From assembly GCA_017354895.1 (NCBI GenBank), contig CP071493.1, positions 6,510,001-6,574,000 on the forward strand: a stretch of 64,000 nucleotides of DNA. Direction: 5' to 3'. Origin of the DNA: Podospora comata. Its lineage: Eukaryota > Ascomycota > Sordariomycetes > Sordariales > Podosporaceae. Below are positions 11,901 through 22,968 of the stretch, piece after piece (position 1 is the first letter of the stretch; the number at the start of each line of letters is the position of its first letter). Made by a program: the position numbers and the translations under genes. The notes beneath the pieces were generated by a model. It was not told where the DNA came from, did no database searches, and saw only the letters and a program-made list of their open reading frames with translations.

Positions 11901-14900
11901 GAGAGAGAGACAGGGCCTGGCAGCCTGCTGGGTGATGGTGTATCCGGAGAACTGGAAGACAGACGGGCTCGGGCTCGGACTCGGAGCTGTCAGTGTCTGT
12001 CAAACGGAACCCAGATAGAAGCTGTCAAAGAACAGCCCAACGACCGAGTCGTTTTTTCTGGCGATGGATACGCGCTGCTCCTCACTTGGGGTATTCTTAA
12101 ACCACAGTCAAAGGGTCAATTGGGGAAGTGGGGCGCAACATGGTCAAGTCGTCCAGGGACCTCTGCCTCTGCTACAGAAGATAGCTTCCTTCCTAGCTGC
12201 CCTTTCTAGTCCCCGGTGCTAGCCAAGCCTTCCTGTGCCGGCCACCGCCTTGTGGTTCTGTCTCTCTCTCCCTCTCTCTCTCTCCCCTTCCTCTGATTCC
12301 CTTATCAACTGCACCTCTTGCTGCATCTGCTGCCCTTTGTGTAGCCCATCCCGTCTCCAGCTCACCCACACCTACAACTGTCCAAGCATAACGCACGATT
12401 TCGTCTCGCAGCCCGCCTCCTCCGCACGAGGGGAACTCTGAGACTGGACGCCTCAACGCCCCGCCGGGGTAAGCTAGGGCTTGAGCTCTCGGTGCTTTTC
12501 CGGGGTTGGAATAGCCTGGATGCGATGCAGAGCCGGGGTCCAGAAGACCGTTGGAACATGAGGTGACCTGTGTGACGGAATTTCCAGTTCACCTCGTTCT
12601 GATCTTCCAGGTTCTGGTTTCTTTTCTTAGGCCTCCCCCCCGCGCGCCGTTGCATTTCTCTCCATCCTACCCGCAAATCCCAGGCTGGATGGACGGGCTA
12701 TCAGATCAGGCCTGCTTGAGACACCCGTCATCATTGGCAACAGACAAGACGGCGTATGCAAGGCTCTCTCTCGAGTGAGGTCTCGAAGCGATGTCGCGGC
12801 ACGTCTGGCTGGTCCGGCGCGAGGAGCAAGAGGAGGTAGGTCAGGTACTCTATATGTCACGCACTCTGCGCCGCGGTACATGGCATGTAATCCCAGGTAG
12901 GGTGTATGTGCTAACCAATCTAGAAGCCGGACGGCATCCTGTGGCCGCGATGCAGGTGGTATCTTTTGCCGACATGAGAATACAACCTCGATGCCCGCCC
13001 GTCCACTTGCTGCTCTCAGGAAGGAAGACGGTGTCAGCTGATTCGATTGTCTTGTTCGTCCCTCGCAAGGCTTGCATGCCAGCCCCTTCGTGCAGCTTGG
13101 GGGTTGCTACGATGACAGTCATATCGCGCGATATCAACTGCCAGCACCTACTCCGCATCTCCAGGCAACGTTAAAGTCAACCTTCGTTCGTCCAAGCCAC
13201 GGTTCCCCAGTTTCTTGACTCAGGTTGGCATTGGGCAATGTATCTTGGCCAGTGCTTATTGCGCCATCATGTTGCTTGCATCATGGGAATCCTGGTGCCG
13301 GCCCCCAGGCCCGCATTTCTCCCCTCAGCAACGTCCGCTCTGCCGCTTGTTTTCGCTCCGAGAGCCGCAGCGCCTGGTCTTTGGGCTCCACGTTTTTCAA
13401 CGGCGTGACATCGGGTGGGTGCTGCGAGGGGAGAGTCGCTGGTCCCCGTGCCATCCGCCTGGCGTGTGCAGCTCTGGCAGCGCTGAGAGGTCTGTCCCAC
13501 GACGAACCGGCTGTCACCAACGCTTTTCCCGCAGCCCAGATCCACTTTATATTTCTTGAAGAATCAGGGTGTTCGACCCTCGCTTCCAGATTCCATCCCG
13601 TTCATCAACCTTGACGTCGTCACCGGCAACACCCGGTTCTCCAGCATGTCATCCTGCCAAACTCTTGCCAGGTACGGGCCGATGGCTGGTAACTGACGAA
13701 GAGTGAGGCGGGTCGGGTAAACGACCGAGTCCGTATCGCCGTGTCTCTCTTTCGTTGGAGTGACTCGACAATGGTCCGGTCAATTTATGTGATGGGAAAC
13801 TTGCAGCGTGCTTGAGCAGTGTAACGCATGGCACCGGCACCGGCACCGTCAGTGCAGAGCATGGCTCACGAGTGGAATGGGAAGAGACAGAAGAGACAGT
13901 CGAGACAGAAGAGACAGCACCTCCTCTCGAGGCTTGCGCCGCATTGATCGGAGCTTCACCGTCCCTCTACCTGATACTGGCAGACCGGACAGCCGACAAA
14001 GAGGCGGCTGCTCCGATGTTCCGAGTTGGGAAGGACCCCCTAGAAGTCACTAGATTGTGTGCGTTGCAGCAGCACATGGGCCCTCCTCGATGAGAGGCTC
14101 GCCGAATCGCTGCTATCTACCACCCTCCACCACAAACCAAGGAGTTGAAGCCCTTATCATTCAATGGTGCCAGTCCCCCGCCTCAATGCTCTAGCCGCCC
14201 GCTCATGGCCGCTCACACCCACACCCCCCTTGCTCTTGTTGCCCAGCCACAAACCACTCGTCACCAGTTGTGCTTCTGTGGCACAAGCTTTCCCCTCACC
14301 CCTCTTTCCCCTCCTCAGCCAGGCCTCCCAAGCTTCCAGTGCACAGCCTGTCCGTTTGGGGGATAGAACCATCCGCCTGTCTTTCAGCTTTCCCCAGCTG
14401 GGTCGCCCTATGCCCCCTCGTAGAACTCTTGCCAAGCATCTGACCTTTGATCATAGTTCACGCGCGCCTGGGCCGGTAATGACGAGCCCGATGGCTGGTA
14501 CCTTCCACTGTGGCTGGTGTGTTGGGGAGATGACGGTCCTGTAGCAGCCGAACAGCCCCTTTCCCCCGTAATGGGAAGCGATGGCGTCGTCGACGAGGCA
14601 TTCGAAGCCCGTGCCACCACCATCAGACTGGTTTGTATGAACCTGAGGACGCGCTGGAGGGCAATAGCCCCTGGCCGATGTTCAGGAAAGCTACGAGGCC
14701 ATTCCCCTTTGGCGTCAGGCTGGCGGTGTGTCCGTAATTGCTATGGTTGCGGGTTGACGTAGTAGCAGTGAGCAAGTTGCTGATGATGCAGAATAAAAGA
14801 ATGTGCTTCCCCTTCGCCTTCAACCTCTGTTCATTACATTCGTTCGCCACATTATCGTCACATCAGCATTCAACCAATCTATGGTTTACATCAACACTTA

Positions 14901-14909
14901 CCACCCACC

Positions 14910-15461
14910 ATGGATACCTTCCAATTTCTCCTCTGGCTTCCAGCCAGCCCCCTCAGCCTCGCCCTCCTCGTCCTGGTAGCCATTCTCGTCAGCATCCTGG
15001 CTACCTTTTACACCACCAAGCAACACTACCTGAACTCGACATTGATCACCACCACTACTGCCACCACCACCACCAGACAACAGACCCCAAAGGATCACCA
15101 GCCGCAACTCCCTGCTGCCATCCCCGAGACAAGACAACAACTCGTCCAGGAGTCACTACTCCCCGCCGAGCAGCCCAGAGCAGCAGTTCAGGAACAGCCC
15201 ACGGCAACGCAGCCGATCCCCATCCCCATCCCGACATCACCAGTAGGCTGGCGCAACTCCTTCGGTCCTGCCGTGATGTACCCCTCCAAGAGGGATTCGC
15301 TCGTGAGCTCGGTCGGCGCAAGAAAGGGGAGCTACTGCGCCAGGTGCTCCTCCTGGCCGGTGTCGGATTGGGACGGCAGCGGCAGCGGTTCCGAGGGGGA
15401 GGTGGTGGGGGGGAGTTTTGGGAGGGAGGTCACGTTTAGGTTTATGGGGGCTCATCTTTGA
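14910..15461 (+). CDS. Small single-pass membrane protein, no family recognised
   Basis: 183 residues from an ATG in a good fungal start context (CACCACCATGG). Residues about 8-34 form one strongly hydrophobic segment (LASLALLVLVAILVSI-like), followed by Thr/Gln/Pro-rich low-complexity sequence (40-110). The C-terminal part contains YPSKRDSLVSSVGARKGSYC, a CARC pair, an acidic Ser/Gly stretch and FRFMGAHL. I do not recognise a domain. The transmembrane segment at the extreme N-terminus, start context and upstream pyrimidine-rich sequence favour a real gene; the lack of homology and the simple-sequence tail argue for caution. The stop overlaps the start of an AGGTG repeat. Confidence 0.5.
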   Translation: MDTFQFLLWLPASPLSLALLVLVAILVSILATFYTTKQHYLNSTLITTTTATTTTRQQTPKDHQPQLPAAIPETRQQLVQESLLPAEQPRAAVQEQPTATQPIPIPIPTSPVGWRNSFGPAVMYPSKRDSLVSSVGARKGSYCARCSSWPVSDWDGSGSGSEGEVVGGSFGREVTFRFMGAHL

Positions 15462-15486
15462 GGTGAGGTGAGGTGAGGTGAGGTGG
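15460..15486. repeat. (AGGTG)5 microsatellite
   Basis: Five perfect AGGTG units begin at the stop codon of the small membrane protein and so lie in its 3' untranslated region. Confidence 0.9.
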
Positions 15487-15860
15487 TGAAGGGGGGAAGA
15501 AGGGGAAGAAGGGAGGGAGCGATGGGGAAGAAAAGAGGCAGAGGGAAGGCGAAGGGGAGAGAAAAAGTAAAACATCAAAAAAATAAATAATAAAACAACT
15601 GAAAAAGATACAAGAATAAAAAAAGGGTCGATGGGCTCAAAAAAAAAAAGAAAAAGAAAAAGAAAAAAAATAAAAAGAAAAAAAACTTAAAAAGAAAAAG
15701 AAAAAGAAAAAGAAAAAGAAAGAAAAAAGAAAGAAAGAGAATTAAAAAATGAAACAAAAGGAAGGAAAAGGGGGGAAGGGAAATACACGAAACAAGGGGG
15801 GGGGGAATAAGGGGTGGGGGAACTAGAAGGAGGAAAATAGAAAGGCAAACTGGGAGGGAA
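15487..15860. repeat. Long purine-only tract (GGGAAG and A-rich AAAAAG units)
   Basis: About 370 bp in which the plus strand is almost entirely A and G, with few pyrimidine interruptions. It contains a run of AAAAAG units around 15640-15740 and G-runs around 15795-15806. Such mirror-like purine tracts can form triplex DNA; no coding role is seen. Confidence 0.85.
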
Positions 15861-16445
15861 GGGGGTGAATATCACAACGCGTTTGCGAAGGGAGGATAGA
15901 TCATTGCTCGGTTCATTGCTCTCTTGTTTGGTACAAAGGAGGACGGGGAAAAGTTTGGGTTTTGGCTTCTCTTGATAGATTTGGGGTTTGGTGATGAGCT
16001 GTCATGAGGAATGGTGATGAGCCAGGCATTTTTCTATCTGGTTTCGAGCGAGCATAGTCAATGGGCCTCCAACACCGAACCAAGACGGATCGTTGTTAGG
16101 ATGTTTATTTACGTTATAGAGACAGAGAGCATCATGACATCAAAGTCTGTTGATGAGAGTGTAAGGGAATGTGATGGTGACCACCGGATTCTAGTGGATG
16201 GTTTGGCCGGTGGCAAGAGCAGTGCAGATGAATAAATCGCCCCCAATATTATTATATAATTCTCATCATCATCATCCCCAAACAATATGTGTAGCAGGTA
16301 TATATATATATATGTATGTACATCTGAACAAAGTAAAATCCTCGTCTGTGACCGACGATAATATGTCCACGATGATGTCCAATCATCACTTTCGTCCCTT
16401 CATGAACCCAACCCGTCCAACTCCACCCATCATCACATCATGCAC
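15861..16445. other. Intergenic between convergent genes
   Basis: The 3' side of both the small membrane protein and the methyltransferase. It includes an ATATAT run near 16300-16313. No gene was seen. Confidence 0.55.
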
Positions 16446-19400
16446 TCAATACAAGCTCTCGGTATCCAAGCAAATTCTGATGCTCCCACTCCGATCCAAC
16501 TCATTCAACTCATCCGCAAATTCCACCCTGGGCTTAGGAACCGGCTTCCTCGCATACCCCTTCAAACACCTAAACAAACTCCCCTTCGCCCTCCCCTCCT
16601 CAACCACAGCGCTAACATCAGCAATCATCTTCCCCGCCTCCTTCATCGCCTTCCCAGGCGTAACCGTATCCGCCAACCTCAACTCCCCCGCCGCCCTCTC
16701 CATCTCCGCCCTCAACAGCCACTTCTCCCAACTCCACCCCGCAACCAACCCCGTAACAGCAGCAATATTATCGCTCGACCCGCTCACCATCGCCTCCATC
16801 CGAAGAACCTCCCTCTCCTCCCCGCCCGCCTCATCCCGACCGACACTCACCACCGGCTTGGGCAGCTTCTTGGGTCCCACAGGCATAGCAACCCACGCCC
16901 TCCTCACATCCTCGAAACCGGCCTTGTCAAGCCTCGAGATGAAGTTCTTTGTCGGGCGGGCGTCATATCCCAGAGTCTGCAGCGCGAACCCAAACTCGAC
17001 CGCCTTGGCGTTGCCCAACTCTCCCGCGTTGATGATGTCGGCATCCAAGAGGTTGAACTCGATGTAGCCTCCTGGCTTGAGGACGCGCATGCACTCGGCC
17101 AGACAGGCGTCCCACTCGTCCACCCCGTTCTCGCCCGACATCTTCAGCACAGCATGGAGCTCACGAGCGGAGATGAGATCGAACTGGTTGTCCGCAAAGG
17201 GAAGCTTGGTCAACCTCTCCACCGCAACCTGCCTATGGTTGGGAGGGCCACGGATGTTGGAGTTGGACAGTTGACGGATGGCCTTGGTAGTGACAGTATA
17301 GATCTTGCAGTTGGGGAACTGGAGGGCAGCATGCCAGGCCCAGTCGCAGGCGCCCTGGCCGCCGAGATCAAGGATTCTAGCCCGGTCACGGGGGAGGCCA
17401 TTGCTGCCTGTGCCAGGGGCAAAGGCGGACTGACGAGCGAGGCGCTTGCCGACGGGAGCAGAAACAAGCCTGCCGCCGTTGAGCTGCTTGGTAGCGGCGA
17501 CGTGCCAAGCGGACATGTGCATCTGGCTGAGGGCGTCAGCTTCCTTGTCGGCGCGGAGCTTCTCAGGGTCGTCAATGAGGTTGTCATCGCCGCGGACAAC
17601 GTTGGTGCTCATGCGCTTCTTGGCGGACTGAGGGACGACCGAGAGCTGGTACTTTCCGAGGAGCTGGTTGCGGTGGGCATCTCTGAGGGAAATGCGCTGG
17701 GCCTGAAGAGCCTCGAAGCGGGGCTGACGGTGGACAAAGGCGTCGGTGTGGCAGGAGCGGACGGTGAAGTCGGTGAAGGCGCGGTAGTAAGCCGACTCCT
17801 GACGGAGGAGCTTGGGTGGGAGCTTCTTGGGGGGTTGAGGAAAGTTGTCCAGGGGAAGGGCGGAGAAGCGGACGGACTTGGACTTCTTCAGGGGCACCTC
17901 TTCGGCAGCCTCAACCTTGGGCTCCTCGACCTTGTCCTCGGCCTCGGACTCGTGCTCAGAAGCCTCAGATTCTTGCTCCTCGGCCTCATCAGAGAAGCCG
18001 GCAACACCTTGAAGGTAGGCGCGCTGAGCCATGAGCCACATCTGGGTGCGGCCAGCGTGGGAGACAACATTCTCCTCTTGCTTGGCGACATAGTCACGGT
18101 CAAGCTCGGCAATGATCTCAGTAACAACGATTGGTGAGCTGGGCTCGCCAACAGCGGTCTCGGAAGCAGTGGCCTCAGACTGTCTAGGAGTGGGTGGAAT
18201 TCTAATAGCAGTAAGAGGAACTGGGGTAGGCTCAATGCGAATGGCTGTCGGGAGGTCCTCCTGGCCCTGGGTCTCGGGGAACTCAACAACACGCTCGATG
18301 ATGGCTGATGGCAGGTTGTCGAGGTGCAGTGGCCTGGGTGGTGGGGGAGGAACTCTGTCGCGGCTCCATGGGATCTTGTAAAAGTTCTCAGCGGTTGTAG
18401 AAGTAGGGGGTTGGCCCTCATCGGTTTCCTCGGTGTTCTTCTCAGCGTGCCATGTTTGCCGGCTGGCAGACGAGAGCTCAGAAAAGAAGCCACCTGGGGA
18501 TGGAATCTCGAGCTTGCTGAGATCAGCAAGAGACAGGCGGGCTGCTGATGGGGCCCGGTTCAAGTTGGTCATGATGCGGGGAGGCTGTCTGCGGGTTTGA
18601 GCCATCTCTTGTGGCACCTCAATAACCTGAGTGGGTTGCTCAGCAAACGCTGATTCGTCACCAGCGAGGGCCTGGAGAGTCTCGAGAGCACCAGGCTGGA
18701 GACGAACTCCAGACCACTCCTCATCGGCACCATACTCAGAACCAACCACGGGAGTGGGGGGTGCTGACATGGCGGCCATTTCCTCCGAGTTGATGCTGCC
18801 GTCGAGAGATGGTGGGGCTGAGACACGGGGAGTATCTTGTCTTTGCCTCAGTTCCATAAGTGACATGATAGCTGGTGACATGGCAACAGCGGATGGCGGT
18901 GTTGGTGGGATGGGCGACAAAACCTTCTTCGCGGCTTGCTGGGCTTCCTCTGGGATCACAAGAGGGGTCAATGACCGGCGAAACTCAAGGGAGGCCCTGG
19001 ATGATCTCTTGAGGTTCCTCGAACTCCTTGAGCTCCGGGTGGAGCTCCGTTGCCGGCCGATACCGTTTGCCTGAAGACGCTGCTTTCGTCGGATCTCGTC
19101 ATCGGACACATCGTACAGATCATCAAACTCGGTGACATCGGTCATGATACTCTCTCGGTTGTTGCTGTTGTGGTTCCACTGGAAGGATGGGTTTGATGAT
19201 GAAGCTTCGGAGCTGACGTCGTCATTATCGAGCTCGGGCTCGCTCTCGTTGGTTGCCTGGGAGAGGACTGATGGTGTAGCTGGCAGGATCGGGGCGGCCA
19301 GAAAGTGCATTCCTCTTGGTGTGGGGAAGTGGTCGCTCATGGGGGAAAGCCACTGTTCAATCTTCTCAACCGAAGGCCCGTTCCTTCTCCTCCTCGAGGC

Positions 19401-19523
19401 GAACGAGTCTCTCGAGTGCTCTGGCTCCTCCATTATAGGATTAAGTGTCCGCGCCGGCCTCCGCCGACCCTGCGGGGAGGGTGGCCGGTACGCAACCTGG
19501 GGCAGCAAAACTTGGTCGGACAT
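16446..19523 (-). CDS. SAM-dependent methyltransferase with a long disordered N-terminus
   Basis: One exon of 1025 residues. The first two thirds are Ser/Pro/Glu-rich and probably unstructured, with a very acidic part (about residues 520-570). A class I methyltransferase fold occupies about 705-880: motif I ILDLGGQGACDWAW, then CKIYTVT, motif LPFADNQFDLISAREL, and the post-motif CMRVLKPGGYIEF. A helical C-terminal extension follows. LaeA-type and other fungal regulatory methyltransferases have a related core, but the substrate cannot be inferred. The ATG at 19523 (protein start MSDQVLLP) is chosen because it is in an ACCATAATG context; the frame stays open upstream but without another ATG until a possible extra exon. 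A candidate upstream exon at 20009-19824, ending before GTATGC, could be spliced to an acceptor near 19600 and would extend the N-terminus; I could not decide this. Confidence 0.8.
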   Translation of the reverse strand: MSDQVLLPQVAYRPPSPQGRRRPARTLNPIMEEPEHSRDSFASRRRRNGPSVEKIEQWLSPMSDHFPTPRGMHFLAAPILPATPSVLSQATNESEPELDNDDVSSEASSSNPSFQWNHNSNNRESIMTDVTEFDDLYDVSDDEIRRKQRLQANGIGRQRSSTRSSRSSRNLKRSSRASLEFRRSLTPLVIPEEAQQAAKKVLSPIPPTPPSAVAMSPAIMSLMELRQRQDTPRVSAPPSLDGSINSEEMAAMSAPPTPVVGSEYGADEEWSGVRLQPGALETLQALAGDESAFAEQPTQVIEVPQEMAQTRRQPPRIMTNLNRAPSAARLSLADLSKLEIPSPGGFFSELSSASRQTWHAEKNTEETDEGQPPTSTTAENFYKIPWSRDRVPPPPPRPLHLDNLPSAIIERVVEFPETQGQEDLPTAIRIEPTPVPLTAIRIPPTPRQSEATASETAVGEPSSPIVVTEIIAELDRDYVAKQEENVVSHAGRTQMWLMAQRAYLQGVAGFSDEAEEQESEASEHESEAEDKVEEPKVEAAEEVPLKKSKSVRFSALPLDNFPQPPKKLPPKLLRQESAYYRAFTDFTVRSCHTDAFVHRQPRFEALQAQRISLRDAHRNQLLGKYQLSVVPQSAKKRMSTNVVRGDDNLIDDPEKLRADKEADALSQMHMSAWHVAATKQLNGGRLVSAPVGKRLARQSAFAPGTGSNGLPRDRARILDLGGQGACDWAWHAALQFPNCKIYTVTTKAIRQLSNSNIRGPPNHRQVAVERLTKLPFADNQFDLISARELHAVLKMSGENGVDEWDACLAECMRVLKPGGYIEFNLLDADIINAGELGNAKAVEFGFALQTLGYDARPTKNFISRLDKAGFEDVRRAWVAMPVGPKKLPKPVVSVGRDEAGGEEREVLRMEAMVSGSSDNIAAVTGLVAGWSWEKWLLRAEMERAAGELRLADTVTPGKAMKEAGKMIADVSAVVEEGRAKGSLFRCLKGYARKPVPKPRVEFADELNELDRSGSIRICLDTESLY

Positions 19524-21651
19524 TATGGTAAGTGGTATTGTTGGTGGGATCCAATATTCCAAAAAGCGTGGCACAAACACGCAAAATAAACTCTGTCAGG
19601 TAAGCCGGAAGACGACCTGCGCCGGAAATGTAACACTAATTAAGAAAGATGGTGTGAAAGACAGGACCGGCTTCGGTCAACGAAGCACTATAATGTAAGT
19701 GCGCAAGAGGCGTAGAGAAGAGAATGGGGAAGACTCCAAATTGCCAACGGAGCCAGGTGACTGGAAAGCGAGATATTATAAGAAGCCCTCCACCAAAGAG
19801 ACACCAACGACATGGGATTGAGATGCATACCCACCGAGGCGGCTAACGGCAAGGTTCGATGGCTTCCTTCCCGCCACGTTGATGGGACTGACAGATCGAG
19901 TCATCGACATGGTGTGACCGTGGTCAGAGAAGCGCAGATGGCACGCTGAACTGGCATCTCTGACGGCTTCTTTTGCTGCCGTCTGGCGGGTGTCTCTCGA
20001 CATTGGCACACTAGTATGCGTCCGGCAGCATCACCAGGGCAATATCGACGGCGGCAGCGAATCAGCGGACGCATGGTCACAGGAACAGGTCGACGACGAA
20101 TCGATAAATGCTATGCGAAGACAAGGCGCGCGCCAATGAGGTCTTGATGGTGGCAGTTCCAGGAACAGAGCGCAGCTGGTGTAGCCAATAAGAGCGAGAG
20201 GTGCAACGCCAGATGTAAGACGGGCGCTTACAACGGCGCCTGTCCTCGCTCCATTGGTCCCGACAGCCTCTTCCCCCAAGATGAACCACCCACCTTTTTC
20301 GTCATCCCCACAAAAACCATTCACCACAATACCTTTACCCATGTCGACGAAGCTGCACGCAATGGGCCTTCGCATGATGCTTCGTGGCGGCGTGAAACGG
20401 CAGAGACCAACAGTCGTGACCAGGAACCACCACATCCAAGAAACATTTCGTTGAGAGCGCCACTCGGCCGACCTGTCGATCTCCCTCGACATAACGTGAT
20501 AACCCATGGCCCTCCGCTCCGGTCCGTTGGCGCAGCCGCCCATCTGGTACGCTTGTTGCCGGCCTCTGGTGCTTCTTCAAGGTTGGTAGCACTTGCATAT
20601 AACCCATCCCGCCAGCCCAACTCAGCTCTGATCACTATCACCATCCATCACTTTCGCTCCAGCTCAGCCAAGCTACCACCACTAGATGCACAATAGCTGT
20701 GTGAATGTGGCAATGTAATGCCAACAGTGCCGTGAGCGCCAAGATAGAGAGTGACAGGAAAAACACCAGATCTTCTGTTCCTGGCTGTCTTACCACACCT
20801 CTCCATCTTGACCGAACTTTGGGTGTGTGGTTCCTGTCGGCTGATTGCTTGCATTTCTTCGCAATTGTGAAGATTGCCCAACTGCCAACTCGGCAGATGT
20901 GCTGCTACCCCATCCATATATGCAGCTTATGACCGAATCCCGGAAGCTTCCATCTGTGTTGTCAATGATAAGAAAAGGTGAGAATAAGAATAGATACAGC
21001 CAGAGAGCCAACCTTGAGAGAACACTTGCGCTCTCACAGACCTGTTGTTCAGATGTTCGGCTGGTGGTACGAAATAGTGGTGAGCGGTGACAAGAAATCG
21101 TGATGAGGGACGGGTGCCGAGCAGTGGTGATCGAGCGCGACGCTGGTGACGTGAGATGAACGAGTGATGCCGACTGCAGAGCTTCGAGTTCATCCAAGGT
21201 AGGCGATAGTCGATCCGTGATAATCTCCCTAGTCGCTAGCCGGTGTGCCGAGACTCGTGATCATGTCGGAAAGTCAATCAGACATGGAGGGAGCTTCGAA
21301 GGCGTACCGAGAAGGGATACAAGATTGCACAAGAGCACATTGTCGAGAGGGAAGCGCCGGCTTGCCGCCATCACGAAAGATAATGCGGGGCTCACATGCA
21401 AAACTGACTGTAAAAGATGATTGGCTGAGTTCTGCCACAGATCAACTGCCAGAGCAGCTCTGTCTCCGCCTTCCCCTTCCAGCTTCGTTGCTTTCTGTTC
21501 CTGTCGCAGTGCCCCGCCATCAAAGTCAGCCCCGCAGTCCAATTCCCAGGAGGGGCAGTCCGTTCAGGCGAACATCCACGATAACAACCTCGCGATTATC
21601 ATATCAAACCCAACTTCGATTTCTGTACCGGTCAGAAACTCCCGAACTGTA
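19524..21651. other. Divergent promoter region, 2.1 kb
   Basis: Lies between the methyltransferase (minus) and Tma22 (plus). Apart from the possible 5' exon of the methyltransferase at 19824-20009, no open frame is persuasive. Confidence 0.5.
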
Positions 21652-22579
21652 ATGGCCGAGACCTCTGCTGCCAGCCGGCATGTGACCTACTGTGGTGGTA
21701 GGGAACCCCGTTTCTTAGCAATTCTGCCCCCTCCATCCTGGAGCTGTCCCTCACAGTGACATCACCTGTTTGTGGCTGTCGCGATGCTCACCACCTCCCC
21801 TATTTACCCCTTTTCTCCCGCCGTCGCGAACATAATCCCTAAGACAACCATAGCTAACCTATACTCTCCAGTGTGCACACTACCACCCGAGGTACGAACT
21901 GCCTCCCGCTTCCCTTCCCCTCCTCCTGCGCATGCCCATCTCTTCCAGCACGCAACCCATCACGCGACACCCCTTAACCCAAACTAACACACCCCGTCTC
22001 TTAGTACTGCGAATACGGCGGAACAACCGCCAAATGTCAGAAATGGCTCGAAAAGTCCCACCCGGACCTCTACTCCAAGATCTGGTCCCCCGAAGCCCTC
22101 TCCGCAGCAACCGCCTCCCTCTCCCTTGAAGCCCAGGAACGCGCCGCCAAAGACGCCAAAAAGAAGGCCGCGAAAGCCGAGGCCGCCGAACAGAAGCAGG
22201 CCGAAAAGCTCTCCAACAGCGTCGTCACCATCAAGCGGATCGAGCGCAACAAGCGCAAGTATGTCACCTCTGTCTCTGGGCTGGAGGCTTTTGGGTTGGA
22301 CTTGAAAAAGGTAATCTTATTACCCCCCCATGATATACGTTTGAAAGCAGGGGGATGTTGACAGTGACAAAAAAAAAATAGGTGTCCAAGGACTTTGGTA
22401 AGAAATTCGCGACCGGCTCGTCCGTCACCAAAACCCCCTCGGGCGGTGAGGAAATCGTAGTCCAGGGTGATGTCAGTGATGAAATTGAGGAGTTCATCCT
22501 CGAAAAGTACAAGGATGTGCCCGAGGATAACATTGAGCTGGTAGAAGATAAGAAGAAGAAGGGGGCTGCTGCTGGTTAA
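21652..22579 (+). CDS. TMA22: Translation machinery-associated protein 22 (DENR/DRP1 homologue)
   Basis: Four exons (21652-21697, 21872-21891, 22005-22310, 22382-22579) with introns of 174, 113 and 71 bp give 189 residues. The N-terminus reads RHVTYCGVCTLPPEYCEYGG, holding the cysteines of the DENR zinc-binding region; a Lys/Ala/Glu-rich helix follows (about 60-88). The C-terminal SUI1/eIF1-like domain begins at VVTIKRIERNKRKYVTSVSG and runs through LKKVSKDFGKKFATGSSV and GDVSDEIEEFILEKY. Tma22 pairs with Tma20 (MCT-1) on the 40S subunit in ribosome recycling and re-initiation. Exon 2 is only 20 bp yet supplies one zinc-region cysteine, so it must be included. The gene is convergent with the borealin-like gene downstream. 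Confidence 0.95.
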
Positions 22580-22968
22580 ACAAGGATAAACATGGAGAGC
22601 GTGTTGGGTTCAGTTTCGTAGATAAATCTGGAAAGGATGTTTCTTTTGTGCTTCAAAGAGCCAAATAGTTGTTGGTGCTATAAAAAAATAACAAAGACAT
22701 GCTAGAATGAACCCCTTCTACCGGGTGGGAAAAACTGGATATATATAAAAGAAAAAAAACACCACACAAACCCGCCCCTTGATTGCTATATCCTATGGCC
22801 CCTTATCCCATATCGAACTGTACTATCCTGTACCCAACGGCCAGCCTAAAACAAAACGCCACGTGCAATGATAATGCCCACCAACCACCCGATTCTCCCA
22901 AAGCCCTCAAATAATACCAAATACTAACACAACATCATCAGAACAGAACACGCCCCTTCATATCTCCC
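22580..22968. other. Short convergent intergenic region
   Basis: 389 bp between the stops of Tma22 and the borealin-like gene. AT-rich, with a TATATATAAAAG stretch near 22740. It holds both 3' ends; nothing else was seen. Confidence 0.6.

Larger units (their letters stand above)
11437..14909. other. Intergenic region upstream of two divergent genes, 3.5 kb
   Basis: It separates the divergently transcribed zinc-finger factor and the small membrane protein, so both promoters should lie here. Open frames reach about 150 codons but have repetitive or shadow-like composition and no recognisable motif. Two short tandem repeats near 11.53 and 11.86 kb lie close to the factor's start and are probably in its 5' leader. 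Confidence 0.55.

Noticed and set aside
16440-18137. 565-codon open frame on the plus strand
   Set aside because: It is the antisense shadow of the methyltransferase gene: Leu/Gly/Arg-rich, no motif, while the minus strand has clear methyltransferase motifs.
20031-20543. 170-codon minus-strand open frame in a promoter region
   Set aside because: Two other frames of similar length overlap it, no motif, and it lies in the divergent promoter region of Tma22 and the methyltransferase.
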